A stretch of 64,000 nucleotides of DNA, from assembly GCF_003028575.1 (NCBI RefSeq), contig NZ_PYUD01000003.1, positions 1 through 64,000 of the forward strand, read 5' to 3'. The notes under the pieces were generated by a model. It was not told the DNA's origin and made no database searches. It was given only the letters and a program-made list of their open reading frames with translations. Positions 50,460-59,572 of the stretch are shown one piece after another. Source of the stretch: Halomonas urumqiensis (GTDB lineage: Bacteria; Pseudomonadota; Gammaproteobacteria; Pseudomonadales; Halomonadaceae). The translations under genes were made by a program, and so were the position numbers. Positions within the stretch are counted from its first letter, which is position 1. Every line of letters begins with the position of its first letter.

Positions 50460-51323
50460 TCATGAGCGCTGCCAGGCCACGATGGCCTCGGCCACCGCGT
50501 TCACCGCACCTGCCTCCAGGTGCAAGTGATGTCCTCCCGGAATCACACGCCTGGTAAGCGACAGGATAGCCGCACGTGCAGCGGCAGCGTGCTCACGTTC
50601 GGCGAGGATGCCCTGCTCGCCTTCCACCAGCAGCACCGGGCAGTCGATCCTTTCCAGCATCGCCCGCACCTGCTCGGGACATAACCTCACCAGCGAAGGT
50701 CGCAACAGCCGGCCATCGGTGCGTAGCTGCTGGTGACCATCGGCCAGTGCCAGCAGATTGCGCGCCACCAGGGGTCTTGCGGTGTCGGCATCGATCGGCG
50801 TGGCGCCACCCGCCACGCGCGCCGCCACGGCACTATCGATATCAGCATAGCGCGGTGCCGGCGAGACCGGGCGACGGTGCCCCTTGAGCCCCTTGCGCAG
50901 TTGCGTGTGGGCATCGCCCGCCGGTGTGGTCAGCGTGCCTATGCCATCGATCAACACCAACCGGGAGGCATGCTCGGGGAAGGCAGCGGCGGTCAGGCAG
51001 GCGACTCCCGCGCCCATGGAATGGGACAACAGCGTGACCTGCTCGAGCTCGAGCGACTCGAGCGCATCCAGCACGTCATGGCAGTAATCCCAGATGGCAT
51101 AGTCGCCGCCTCCGGGTAGCGGGGCCGACAGACCATGCCCGGCGAAGTCGATCGCCACCAGGCGAATACCAAGACGCTCGGCCAGCAAGGGAGCAAGGCG
51201 CGAGAAACTGGCCGCGTTGTCGAGCCAGCCATGCAGAGCAAGCCAGGTGGGGGCGTGGTCATCGCCAACGCTCAGAGCGGCCAGGCGGCCGCCCGCCAGA
51301 CGTAGCGGTCTAGGGTCACTCAT
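50460..51323 (-). CDS. Alpha/beta hydrolase
   Basis: 287 residues. Alpha/beta hydrolase fold with HGWLDNAASF as the oxyanion region, nucleophile elbow LLSHSMGAG, and a likely catalytic His in PGGHHLHLEAG. The substrate is unknown; esterases and serine-hydrolase-like proteins share this layout. Its start overlaps the preceding hydrolase gene's stop (ATGA) and its stop lies 15 bp from the patatin-like gene, so three lipolytic-type genes form one probable operon. Confidence 0.85.
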   Translation of the reverse strand: MSDPRPLRLAGGRLAALSVGDDHAPTWLALHGWLDNAASFSRLAPLLAERLGIRLVAIDFAGHGLSAPLPGGGDYAIWDYCHDVLDALESLELEQVTLLSHSMGAGVACLTAAAFPEHASRLVLIDGIGTLTTPAGDAHTQLRKGLKGHRRPVSPAPRYADIDSAVAARVAGGATPIDADTARPLVARNLLALADGHQQLRTDGRLLRPSLVRLCPEQVRAMLERIDCPVLLVEGEQGILAEREHAAAARAAILSLTRRVIPGGHHLHLEAGAVNAVAEAIVAWQRS

Positions 51324-52132
51324 GGTGATGCTTCCAGCAGGGTGGTCAGGGTATCGAGCAGCACCTGGCGTGTCTCGTCGGGGTATTCCATCGGGAACAT
51401 GTGGGAGCCGGGTACCAGGCCGACCGGCACGCCGTGGCGAGCCAGCCGCTTGCGTCGACGTGGCGTCAAAAGGTCCGAATCGCGCCCGGCCAGTACCGCA
51501 TGGGGCACCTTCAGGCGGCGCGGCAGATCGCCAAGATGGTCAGGCAGATGGCGAAATATCTCGACTTCCACCGCCGGGTCGTAGAGCAGCACTGCCTGGC
51601 CATCGTCCAGCAGCCGGGTTCCCCCCTCCACATAGTCGCGCAGCGCCTGGTCGGTGAAGCGCCGGAACAGGCCACGGCGGCGCAGCGACACCAGCATGGT
51701 CTCGCGGTCCGGCCAGGCCGCACGGCGGCCAAGGCTCTGCCCAGCGGGCGTGACGCGGTCGACGAAGCCCAGCCACTTGGCTGCCTTCATTCCCCAGGCA
51801 TCCAGCCCCAGCATCAGCGGCGGGTCGAGCATCACCACGCAGCGGAATCGCTCAGGTGCGGCATGCGCCGCCATGGCCATCAGCACGCCCCCCATCGAGT
51901 GCCCGACACCGATCACCGGTTGCTCGACCTGCGCCAGGTGATCAAGCAATTCATCACGCAACGCCAGCCAATTGTGGCCCACCGGGAAATCGGGGTGATG
52001 GCCAAGTCGCTCCAGCGGGGTCACGTCGAAGCGCTCGGCCAGTGGCGCGAGCAGGCTGCGATAGCTGGTGCCCGGAAACCCGTTGGCGTGGGCAAACAGC
52101 AAGGGCATGCGTGGGGTATCCTGGGTTGGCAT
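51320..52132 (-). CDS. Alpha/beta hydrolase
   Basis: 270 residues. HANGFPGTSYRSLL near the N-terminus, nucleophile elbow GVGHSMGGVL, acidic residue in LAGRDSDLLTP and a C-terminal His in VPGSHMFPMEYP give a complete catalytic set. Not closely related to the next hydrolase. Substrate unknown. The start at 52132 has AGGAA about 8 nt upstream; the longer frame to 52297 crosses a small plus-strand gene and is unsupported. First gene of the three-gene lipolytic run. Confidence 0.86.
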   Translation of the reverse strand: MPTQDTPRMPLLFAHANGFPGTSYRSLLAPLAERFDVTPLERLGHHPDFPVGHNWLALRDELLDHLAQVEQPVIGVGHSMGGVLMAMAAHAAPERFRCVVMLDPPLMLGLDAWGMKAAKWLGFVDRVTPAGQSLGRRAAWPDRETMLVSLRRRGLFRRFTDQALRDYVEGGTRLLDDGQAVLLYDPAVEVEIFRHLPDHLGDLPRRLKVPHAVLAGRDSDLLTPRRRKRLARHGVPVGLVPGSHMFPMEYPDETRQVLLDTLTTLLEASP

Positions 52133-52224
52133 ATAGGGCTTCCTGACTGGCGTATAGCAGACTAACGGATTACCATTCTTGCAGCGTAAACGCAAGAATG
52201 AGCAAACGCTCGTTTGTGTATTGC

Positions 52225-52368
52225 ATGATGCCCCATCAGCTATCCAACGCCCAGCCGCTGCCAGCAGGAGAGCCCGTGCCAAAGCCGCGCGACACACGTC
52301 TTCGTAACCGCCTGTTCTTCGCGACAGTCCTCGCCGCCGTCATCTGCGGGCTGTGGCTGGCGCGATAG
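52225..52368 (+). CDS. Small single-pass membrane protein (30-47 residues)
   Basis: From GTG 52276, preceded by AGGAG with a 6-nt gap, the frame gives 30 residues: a basic start (PKPRDTRLRNR), one hydrophobic segment (LFFATVLAAVICGLWLA) and a terminal Arg. An in-frame ATG at 52225 would give 47 residues with a Pro-rich extension. The basic-then-hydrophobic layout and the placed ribosome site argue for a real gene. It is divergent from the hydrolase run and convergent with a LysR gene. No family is known to me. Confidence 0.55.
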   Translation: MMPHQLSNAQPLPAGEPVPKPRDTRLRNRLFFATVLAAVICGLWLAR

Positions 52369-52402
52369 AAGGGTGGCAAGGGTTGCTGACGTCGGTGGCG
52401 TG

Positions 52403-53260
52403 TCACGGGGCCAGCCGTTCGCGAAGCAACTGCGCCATCCGCCGCGCCGGCTCGGTGGGCCGCCTGGGCGCTCGATGCAGCGCCAGCTCGATTGACGGCA
52501 ACGCCGGAAGCCCACTGGTGTCATCCAGAGGACGCAATTCAGGCGTCAGCATGCTGCGTGTCACTACCACCACCGCGAGCCCTGCGCTGACAATGGGCGC
52601 AAGGCCCGCCATGGACTGGCTGGTATAGGCGACCCGCCAGTCGCGTCCCGCCGCCAGCAAGGCACCTTCCGCCAGTTCGCGAAACACGTCGGCACCCGGC
52701 GAATAGAGCGCCAGCGGTATGGGGTCGGCAAGCGATGGCTGATGCTGGAGGCCCACCGCCCAGCTGAGCGGCTCGCGTCGAATCATCTCGCCCCCCGGTG
52801 AATGCCGCTGGCGGGTCACCATGGCCAGGTCGAGCTCATTGGCCTTGACTCGTGTCATCAACACCGCACTGGGCGCGCAGGTCACCTGCAGGCGTACCGC
52901 CGGATAGAGCTGATGGAAATGCGAGAACACCGAGGTCAGCAATGACGCATAGTCATCGGGCACGCCGAGATTCAGCTCGCCGGTGACAGTCTGTGCCTGC
53001 ATATCGCTCAAGGCGTCGTCATGGGCAGACAGCAGCCGACGCGCATGGCCAAGCAACCTCTCGCCTTCTGCGGTAAAGCGTATCCGCCTGCCTTCACGTT
53101 CATGCAACGTGATGTCCAACTGCGTCTCGAGCCGATGCAGCTGCATGCTGACAGTGGACTGGGTATAGGCCAAGCGCTTGGCGGCCGTCGTCACCGTGCC
53201 GGTGTCGGCGATGGCCACCAGGGTTCGCAACAGGTTCAGGTCCAGCGTGCGCACTCGCAT
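52403..53260 (-). CDS. LysR family transcriptional regulator
   Basis: 285 residues. The N-terminal winged helix (about 1-65, DLNLLRTLVAIADTGTVTTA then STVSMQLHRLE) is followed by a type 2 periplasmic-binding-like effector domain (about 90-280). It is divergent from an EamA transporter gene, so it most likely regulates that gene. The 106-bp gap contains AT-rich repeats of the form TGAT/ATCA suited to LysR binding (T-N11-A type), but no single site can be fixed. Ligand unknown. Confidence 0.88.
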   Translation of the reverse strand: MRVRTLDLNLLRTLVAIADTGTVTTAAKRLAYTQSTVSMQLHRLETQLDITLHEREGRRIRFTAEGERLLGHARRLLSAHDDALSDMQAQTVTGELNLGVPDDYASLLTSVFSHFHQLYPAVRLQVTCAPSAVLMTRVKANELDLAMVTRQRHSPGGEMIRREPLSWAVGLQHQPSLADPIPLALYSPGADVFRELAEGALLAAGRDWRVAYTSQSMAGLAPIVSAGLAVVVVTRSMLTPELRPLDDTSGLPALPSIELALHRAPRRPTEPARRMAQLLRERLAP

Positions 53261-53366
53261 TCATCACCATTATTGATACTAACCATCATCAATGATTGAT
53301 TTTGTGATGAGTGTGACCCGAATACCCTGCCCTTGTCATCCACACCCATACGACAAGGAGCCAACC

Positions 53367-54260
53367 ATGCGCCTACCTCACCACTCCCTGCACCTCCCAG
53401 GCCTTTACAGCCTGGCCTGCGCGTTGATCGCGGTGATGCTGTGGGCGGTGGCGCCGCTGCTGGTTCATGCCGCCGCCGGTATCGCACCGCTGCGCCTGAC
53501 GGCACTGTCGCTGTTGGCTGGTGCACTGGTAACGCTGCCCTTGGCCAGTCGCGGCGCCGCCCCGCAACGTGGGCAAGACACGCTCTCGCGCGGCTGGACA
53601 ATTACCCTGCACGGCCTGCTGCCATTGCTGATCCTGGGTGCCGTGGGCGGCTACTTCTCGGGCCTGGGCAAGGCCCCGGCCGCCGAGGCGGCGCTGATCA
53701 CTTATACCTGGCCGGTGCTGTTCGTGCTGCTCAGCCAATGGCGGACTCAAGGCCGGGTGACGCCTGCGGCGGTGATCGGTTCGACCATCGCCTTCGCCGG
53801 TGCCGCCCTGTTGCTGGCACCCAAGGCGGGCGCCGAGAGCGGCGCTGCCGAGTGGGCAGGCTATGCACTGGCCATGTTGGCGGCCTGCTGCTGGGCGCTC
53901 TACTCCTGGCTGTGCCAGGTGGCGCCCCTGCCATTGACCCGTTTGATGCCACGCCTGCTGATGTCGGCAAGCGTGCTGGCCGCCACCGCCAGCCTGTGGT
54001 TCGAGGGCACCACCCCGCCTGCCTCAACGACCGCACTGCTTGCCGCGGTGGCCATTGGCGCCGGCCCTTACGGCCTGGCCATGGTGGCGTGGGACGTCGC
54101 CCTGCGCCATGGCGACAGTCGGCGAGTGGGCTGTATGGCTTACGGCGTGCCGGTGTTCGCCGCGCTGTTCCTGGTGCTGGCCGGCCTCTCGAGCCCAGGC
54201 TGGCAACTGCCGGTGGCCGCCGCGCTGGTGGTTGTCGGCTGTCTGAAGGCAAGCCGCTGA
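53367..54260 (+). CDS. EamA/DMT family transporter
   Basis: 297 residues with ten hydrophobic segments in two EamA repeats (about 15-145 and 160-295). ALITYTWPVLFVLLSQW in the first repeat is typical. EamA proteins of this type often export amino acids or related metabolites, but the substrate is not readable. The start at 53367 has AAGGAG 7 nt upstream. Divergent from the LysR gene that probably controls it. Confidence 0.88.
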   Translation: MRLPHHSLHLPGLYSLACALIAVMLWAVAPLLVHAAAGIAPLRLTALSLLAGALVTLPLASRGAAPQRGQDTLSRGWTITLHGLLPLLILGAVGGYFSGLGKAPAAEAALITYTWPVLFVLLSQWRTQGRVTPAAVIGSTIAFAGAALLLAPKAGAESGAAEWAGYALAMLAACCWALYSWLCQVAPLPLTRLMPRLLMSASVLAATASLWFEGTTPPASTTALLAAVAIGAGPYGLAMVAWDVALRHGDSRRVGCMAYGVPVFAALFLVLAGLSSPGWQLPVAAALVVVGCLKASR

Positions 54261-54398
54261 TCACCAGCACCATCACGGCTACCTGTTCGAGGCAGCCCGG
54301 CGATAATAGGCAACAGAAAGGGCCAGGAAGGGAGCGGCGAAGACGCGCATTGTGCAACGCGGTATAATGCGCTCGCTAACTTCTTTCAGGACACCCAG

Positions 54399-55346
54399 AT
54401 GAATCTCGCCGAGCTGGTCTCCGGCAGCCTCAATGTCACCCTGCCTGTGTTCGCCATGGTGTTCATCGGCTTTGGGTTGAAGCGTGCGCGCTGGGTCGAC
54501 CGCGCCTTCGTCGATACCGCCTCGCAACTGGTCTTCAAGGCCTGCATGCCGACGCTGATCTTTCTCGGCATCATCAAGGCCGACCTCGATGCCACGTTGA
54601 ACCCGGCGTTGCTTGCCTATTTCGCCGTGGCGACCGTCATAGGCTTCCTGGGCTGCTGGGGTTGGGCGATCCTGAGGGTGCCCCGCCCGGCGCGCGGGGT
54701 CTACATTCAGGGCGCATTTCGCGGCAATTGCGGTATCGTCGGCCTGGCACTGGCTTCCGCCATGTACGGCGATTATGGCCTGTCGACGGCGGGGCTGCTG
54801 CTTGGCGTGGTGATCCTCTGCTACAACACGCTATCGGTGGTGGTGCTCAGCACCTACCAGGACGCCAAGCGCACCCACTGGCGTGGTATTCTCCTGCACA
54901 TCGCGCGTAATCCGCTGATTATTGCCGTCGTGCTGGCGTTGCCCGTGTCGCTGCTGGAAATCACGCTGCCAACATGGCTCATGACCTCGGGCGAATACTT
55001 CGCCTCCATGACCCTGCCGTTGGCGTTGATCTGCATCGGCGCGACGCTGTCGGCCACCGGCTTGCGCGACTCTGGCAACATAGCGCTGGGGGCCAGCCTG
55101 ATGAAGATGATCACCCTGCCGGCACTGGGGACAGCCGGCGCCTGGCTGCTGGGATTTTCCGGTCGCGACCTGGGTGTGCTCTACCTGTTCTTCGCAAGCC
55201 CCACGGCCGCCGCCGCCTTCGTCATGGCCAAGGCGATGGGCGGTGATGCCGTGCTCACCGCCAACATCATCGCCATCACCACGCTGGCCTCGCTGTTCAC
55301 CATCACCAGCGGCATCCTGATCCTGCAACTGCTGGGCGTGATCTAG
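54399..55346 (+). CDS. AEC family permease
   Basis: 315 residues with about ten hydrophobic segments, AEC (auxin efflux carrier) family, as in malonate or malate permeases. The helix-breaking RGNCGIVGLALA in the fourth segment and PTAAAAFVMAKAMGGD in the last third are conserved family elements. Substrate unknown; a role with the neighbouring uronate genes is possible but they converge rather than share a transcript. AGGA precedes the ATG. Not cotranscribed with the EamA gene, which ends 138 bp upstream. Confidence 0.87.
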   Translation: MNLAELVSGSLNVTLPVFAMVFIGFGLKRARWVDRAFVDTASQLVFKACMPTLIFLGIIKADLDATLNPALLAYFAVATVIGFLGCWGWAILRVPRPARGVYIQGAFRGNCGIVGLALASAMYGDYGLSTAGLLLGVVILCYNTLSVVVLSTYQDAKRTHWRGILLHIARNPLIIAVVLALPVSLLEITLPTWLMTSGEYFASMTLPLALICIGATLSATGLRDSGNIALGASLMKMITLPALGTAGAWLLGFSGRDLGVLYLFFASPTAAAAFVMAKAMGGDAVLTANIIAITTLASLFTITSGILILQLLGVI

Positions 55347-55387
55347 GCGCCCAGGCCCATCCGTCGCCGTGCCAGCCTCCTTGCGGC

Positions 55388-56974
55388 TCAACCTTCACGG
55401 CGACCGTCCATCAAACGTGTCACACCACACGGGTTATCATCTCGCAGCGCCTCGGGCAGCAGGCCCTCGGGCAAGTTCTGATAGCACACCGGGCGCAGGA
55501 AGCGCTGGATCGCCGCACTGCCCACCGAGGTGGTACGGCTGTCCGAGGTGGCGGGGTATGGCCCACCGTGCACCATGGCATGGCACACCTCGACACCGGT
55601 CGGCCAGCCGTTGACCAGGATACGGCCCGCCTTGCGCTCGAGCGTGGGCAGCAGCGTACGGGCCGCGCCGAGGTCGGTATCATCCATCTGCAGGGTGACG
55701 GTGAGCTGGCCTTCCAGGCGCTCAGCCACGGCGCGGGCTTCGTCGAGATCTTCGCACTCGACCACCAACGCCGCCGAGCCGAACACCTCGCCCTGCAGCG
55801 CGTTGCTTGCCAGGAAGTCAGCGGCCTGGGTACGGAACAGTGCCGTCTGGCACAGGTTCGGCCCGTCGCCGACTTCGCCCCGCGCGAGCTCGCGTGCCGC
55901 GCCGGCCAGGGTCTCGACCCCCTTGCTGTAAGCCGCATGGATACCCGGTGTGAGCATGGTCTGGGCACCGCTGCCCGAGACCGCTCTGGCGGCAGCGGCA
56001 ACGAAAGCCTCCAGCGCCTCGCCTTTCACGGCAATCACCAGCCCCGGGTTGGTGCAGAACTGGCCGGCGCCCATGTTGAGCGAACCGACGAAGCCTTCGG
56101 CAATCTCGGCACCACGTGCGGCCAGTGCCTCGGGCAGCAGGAACACGGGGTTGATGCTGCTCATTTCCGCATACACCGGAATCGGCTGAGGGCGTGCCTG
56201 GGCGGTTGCCATGATCGCCGTGCCACCCGCGCGGGAGCCGGTAAAGCCCACTGCCTGGATGTGCGGGTCGGCGACAAGGGCCTGACCGACCTCGTTACCG
56301 GCGCCGAACAGCAGCGAGAAGACCCCATCTGGAAGGCCGCAGTGGGCGACGGCCTTCTGTACAGCGCGGCCCACCAATTCTGATGTGCCAGGATGCGCGG
56401 AGTGTGCCTTGACGACCACCGGACAGCCAGCGGCCAAGCTTGATGCCGTGTCACCACCCGCCACACTAAATGCCAGCGGGAAGTTGCTGGCCCCGAACAC
56501 CGCCACCGGCCCCAGCGAGACATGACGCTGGCGCAGATCGACACGCGGCATGGGCGCTCGTTTGGGCAAGGCCGGATCGATACGCACATCCAGCCACTCG
56601 CCTGTGCGCACGACGCTTGCGAACAACCGCAACTGGCCACAGGTGCGACCCCGCTCACCTTCCAACCGGGCCCGAGGCAATCCGGTCTCGGCCATGGCGC
56701 GCACGATCAACTCATCGCCAAGCGCCTCGATTTCGTCGGCGATCGTCTCGAGAAATCCCGCCCGTTCCTCGAGCCCGGTCTCGCGATACGTGTCGAAGGC
56801 GCTCCAGGCCAACCGGCAGGCCTGTTCGACTTCGCCCTTGCCGAGGCCCGGATAGGCCGGAGACAAGGTCTCGCCAGTGGCAGGGTCGATGGCTTGAATC
56901 ACTGCCTGGCTGCCGCTGAAGACCTGCTTTCCGATCAAGGAGGTGCCTTGCAGCGTGCCGTGGGGGAATGACAT
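55388..56974 (-). CDS. Alpha-ketoglutaric semialdehyde dehydrogenase
   Basis: 528 residues, aldehyde dehydrogenase superfamily and the usual size of the KGSADH group. The catalytic Cys is in [12 protein letters not shown], the general-base Glu is near YAEMSSINP, and NAD binding involves [11 protein letters not shown] and GFTGSRAGG. It would oxidise 2,5-dioxopentanoate to 2-oxoglutarate, the last step after KdgD. AAGGAG is 7 nt before ATG 56974. It follows the FCD regulator by 10 bp and is the last gene of the cluster. Other aldehydes cannot be excluded, but the context makes this role likely. Confidence 0.9.
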   Translation of the reverse strand: MSFPHGTLQGTSLIGKQVFSGSQAVIQAIDPATGETLSPAYPGLGKGEVEQACRLAWSAFDTYRETGLEERAGFLETIADEIEALGDELIVRAMAETGLPRARLEGERGRTCGQLRLFASVVRTGEWLDVRIDPALPKRAPMPRVDLRQRHVSLGPVAVFGASNFPLAFSVAGGDTASSLAAGCPVVVKAHSAHPGTSELVGRAVQKAVAHCGLPDGVFSLLFGAGNEVGQALVADPHIQAVGFTGSRAGGTAIMATAQARPQPIPVYAEMSSINPVFLLPEALAARGAEIAEGFVGSLNMGAGQFCTNPGLVIAVKGEALEAFVAAAARAVSGSGAQTMLTPGIHAAYSKGVETLAGAARELARGEVGDGPNLCQTALFRTQAADFLASNALQGEVFGSAALVVECEDLDEARAVAERLEGQLTVTLQMDDTDLGAARTLLPTLERKAGRILVNGWPTGVEVCHAMVHGGPYPATSDSRTTSVGSAAIQRFLRPVCYQNLPEGLLPEALRDDNPCGVTRLMDGRREG

Positions 56975-56984
56975 GGGTAACTCC

Positions 56985-57767
56985 TTAGCGTTTAGTGTTC
57001 GGCTCATCCGGTTCGGCATGCTGATACTGGGCATACATGTTTCGCGAACGGTTGAGGTGCTGAAACATGGTTTCGCGGGCCGCTTCAGCGTCGCGGGACA
57101 GAATCGCCTCGAGAATATAGGCGTGCTCCTCCTGGACCCGCTCGAGATAGCGTTCCGACGCGGCCGGATTGATATCGATGCTGAGCAGTTTGGCTCGCGG
57201 TATGCCGCTGGGACTGAGCTGCTCGTAGAACTGCTCGAAGAAGGGGTTATGGGTCGCCCGCGCGATGGCGTGATGGAACTCGAAGTCCTCGACCCTGGCC
57301 AGTGACTTCTCGGCCTGGGCCTTGATGAAGGCGGCATGTCTGGCCTTGATGCGTGTACGATCTTCATCATCGTGTCGCAGGGCAGCAAATTCCGCCGCGG
57401 CTGGCTCAAGGGTCAGGCGCAACTCGAGAACATGCAGGATATCCTCGACGGTGGTAGGGTTGATCCGCTCCGCCGGGCGCGCCTCGACAGCCGTCGAGCG
57501 CAGCACGGTGGTGCCAACTCCTCGGCGCGTCTCGACCAGGCCCAATGACTTCAAATGGGTAATCGCCTCACGGATCACCGTGCGGCTGACCCCGAAGGAG
57601 TCGCACAGGCTATTCTCGGTGGGCATCTTCTGCCCGACCGCAATCTTGCCTCCAGTGATCAGGGATTCCAGTTGGTCCGCCACATGAACGGACAGGCTGC
57701 CCTGACGCGCTACTCGATGAATATCGAGCTGAGTCAATTGTGATGTCACATCGAGTCGCTTGGTCAT
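56985..57767 (-). CDS. GntR/FCD (FadR-type) regulator of the uronate genes
   Basis: 260 residues. Winged helix at about 25-90 ([27 protein letters not shown]), then an FCD ligand domain (about 100-240) with [14 protein letters not shown] carrying metal-ligand His residues. Such FadR-type proteins commonly sense sugar acids in uronate and aldarate clusters. It lies between udh and the KGSADH gene on the same strand, so it is probably part of the regulon it controls. The start at 57767 (MTKRLDV) has AGGT about 8 nt upstream; ATG 57803 has no site. Ligand inferred from context. Confidence 0.88.
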   Translation of the reverse strand: MTKRLDVTSQLTQLDIHRVARQGSLSVHVADQLESLITGGKIAVGQKMPTENSLCDSFGVSRTVIREAITHLKSLGLVETRRGVGTTVLRSTAVEARPAERINPTTVEDILHVLELRLTLEPAAAEFAALRHDDEDRTRIKARHAAFIKAQAEKSLARVEDFEFHHAIARATHNPFFEQFYEQLSPSGIPRAKLLSIDINPAASERYLERVQEEHAYILEAILSRDAEAARETMFQHLNRSRNMYAQYQHAEPDEPNTKR

Positions 57768-57869
57768 GGTCGCAACCTGGCGTATTCGAGAATGGGATGT
57801 CATGCAAGTCTACCAGCCCGCATCGCATTGCCTGGTACCGATGGCTCGCCAAGGTGAAGACGACTCGAG

Positions 57870-58667
57870 TCAGGCATCATCGGGATGACCGAATGTGACG
57901 AACTTGCCGCCCTGATAGATGACGGCGGGGTCATCGCTATCAGGCAATGGCTGGCGGGAAATTGTCTCGCGGAAAACTTCGGAGCTGTCCTTGGGTACCC
58001 AGCCGAGAAACGCCACCTGGCTGTTATCCCACCAACTCTCGTGGTTGTTCGACGCCCCGTAGATCACCGAACAGCCAAGCTTGGGCGCCAGGAATGCCCG
58101 TTCGAACAGCGCCATGAAATCCTCGACGCTCAGCCAGGTCGCCATCATCCTGGCGTCGGCGGGCTCCGGGAAACACGAGCCGATACGCACATTCAGGGTC
58201 TCGATGCCGAACTTGTCGTGATACAGGCTTGCCAGATCCTCGCCAAAGCACTTCGAGACGCCATACAGCGAATCGGGGCGATGCGGCACCTCGCTGTCGA
58301 TGCGCCGGGCGCGTGGATAGAACCCGATGGTGTGATTGGAACTGGCGAAGACGATGCGCGGCTTGCCAAGCTTTCGCGCCGCCTCGTAGAGGTGATAGGT
58401 GCCGATGATATTGGCCTGCAGGATGCTCTCCCAGGGCGATTCCACCGACATGCCGCCCAGATGGATGATGCCATCGCAATCTGCCACCAAGGCATGTACC
58501 GCATCACCATCGGCCAGGTCGCACGGCACCAGTTCCTCGTGCTCCGCCGCCTCGCCAAGCTCGGCAACATCCGAGAGCCGCACGTGGCGGGCCAGCCGCG
58601 AAAGATAAGGACGAATGGCACGCCCCACGCCACCGGCGGCGCCAGTGACCAGCAATCGATTCAACAT
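57870..58667 (-). CDS. udh: Uronate dehydrogenase Udh
   Basis: 265 residues, short-chain dehydrogenase/epimerase fold. RLLVTGAAGGVGRAIRP binds NAD; the catalytic set includes SSNHT and Tyr/Lys in DSLYGVSKCFGED; SNNHESWWDN and FLGWVPKDSSEVFR near the end match known uronate dehydrogenases of Pseudomonas and Agrobacterium type. It oxidises D-galacturonate or D-glucuronate to the aldaro-1,5-lactone, the entry step of the oxidative uronate route. It follows the lactone isomerase gene by 42 bp. Confidence 0.93.
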   Translation of the reverse strand: MLNRLLVTGAAGGVGRAIRPYLSRLARHVRLSDVAELGEAAEHEELVPCDLADGDAVHALVADCDGIIHLGGMSVESPWESILQANIIGTYHLYEAARKLGKPRIVFASSNHTIGFYPRARRIDSEVPHRPDSLYGVSKCFGEDLASLYHDKFGIETLNVRIGSCFPEPADARMMATWLSVEDFMALFERAFLAPKLGCSVIYGASNNHESWWDNSQVAFLGWVPKDSSEVFRETISRQPLPDSDDPAVIYQGGKFVTFGHPDDA

Positions 58668-58709
58668 CGGATTCTCCTTTGCAGTGGGTGGTCTTGCAGC
58701 GCCGGTTTC

Positions 58710-59570
58710 TCAAAAGCCGTAAAGCGCGGCTGGATTGTCGACCAGAATTTTTTTGCGCGCCTCGGGCGAAGCCCACTCAAGCAACACATCCAGCTGCGCG
58801 GCATCGTCTGGATAGGCATCGCGGGTAACCCCCACATGGGGCCAGTTACTGCCCCACAGGATGCGCTCGGGCGCATGACGAATGACCCGCCGCGCGATGG
58901 CGCCGACATCGTCCCATGGCGCGCCGGCCTCGCTTGCCTCGTAGGCGCCGCAGATCTTGAACCAGGCATTGCCACGATCGAGCAGCCGCAGGATCTCATC
59001 CACGCGCCGATCATCCGCCGCCACGGGCGGCATGAACTTGCCAATATGATCGATGATGTAATCGCCTTCGAGCTGAAGCAGGCCGTCCAGGTAGTCGTCA
59101 AGGTGAACGCCGTTGAACTGCACCATCAGGTGCCAGCCATAGGGCCGAATGCGACGCTCGATCGCCGCCATGTCGCGATGGGTATAGGCGCCACACGGCA
59201 GGTTCATGATGCGCGCGCCGCGCACCCCCCGCGCATGCCAATCGTCCAGGCAGGCATCGGTGACATCGGGCCCTACCGCGGCCACACCCCGGGCAATCCT
59301 TGTGCCCAGCTGGTCGAGCGCCTCGAGGAGTGCGCCATTGTCACGCTGGTAGGCGTTGGACTGGGTCACCACCACCCGTTCGAGTCCGAGTCGCCGCTGT
59401 ACCCGTCGATAGTGCTCGCAGGTGGCGAGCTCGGCGATCGGCGGGCCGCCGGCCTGAGCCGCATGGCCGGGCAGGTAGAGGTGGATATGACAATCGGTGG
59501 CGCCCGCGGGCGCCTCTAGGTGCGGTGCAGGCCCGTCCAGGGGGCGGGTATTGTCGGGAAGCGTCGACAT
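58710..59570 (-). CDS. gli: D-galactarolactone isomerase, amidohydrolase family
   Basis: 286 residues, amidohydrolase-2 family related to PDC hydrolase LigI. Metal or active-site segments: TDCHIHLY at about 25-32, VQFNGVHLDD, DHIGKFM and WGSNWPHVG. In Agrobacterium a close functional counterpart lies next to the cycloisomerase and converts galactaro-1,5-lactone to the 1,4-lactone; I assign the same role from family and context. The start at 59570 has GGAG 8 nt upstream and lies 2 bp past the cycloisomerase stop. A larger in-frame extension upstream is a shadow of that gene. Confidence 0.82.
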   Translation of the reverse strand: MSTLPDNTRPLDGPAPHLEAPAGATDCHIHLYLPGHAAQAGGPPIAELATCEHYRRVQRRLGLERVVVTQSNAYQRDNGALLEALDQLGTRIARGVAAVGPDVTDACLDDWHARGVRGARIMNLPCGAYTHRDMAAIERRIRPYGWHLMVQFNGVHLDDYLDGLLQLEGDYIIDHIGKFMPPVAADDRRVDEILRLLDRGNAWFKICGAYEASEAGAPWDDVGAIARRVIRHAPERILWGSNWPHVGVTRDAYPDDAAQLDVLLEWASPEARKKILVDNPAALYGF

Positions 59571-59572
59571 GC

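Noticed and set aside
56975..57409. N-terminal extension of the KGSADH gene
   Set aside because: It overlaps the FCD regulator in another frame, and a strong ribosome site precedes the internal ATG at 56974.
57885..59519. 544-codon plus-strand frame opposite udh and the lactone isomerase
   Set aside because: Spans two confidently assigned minus-strand genes and shows no domain pattern.
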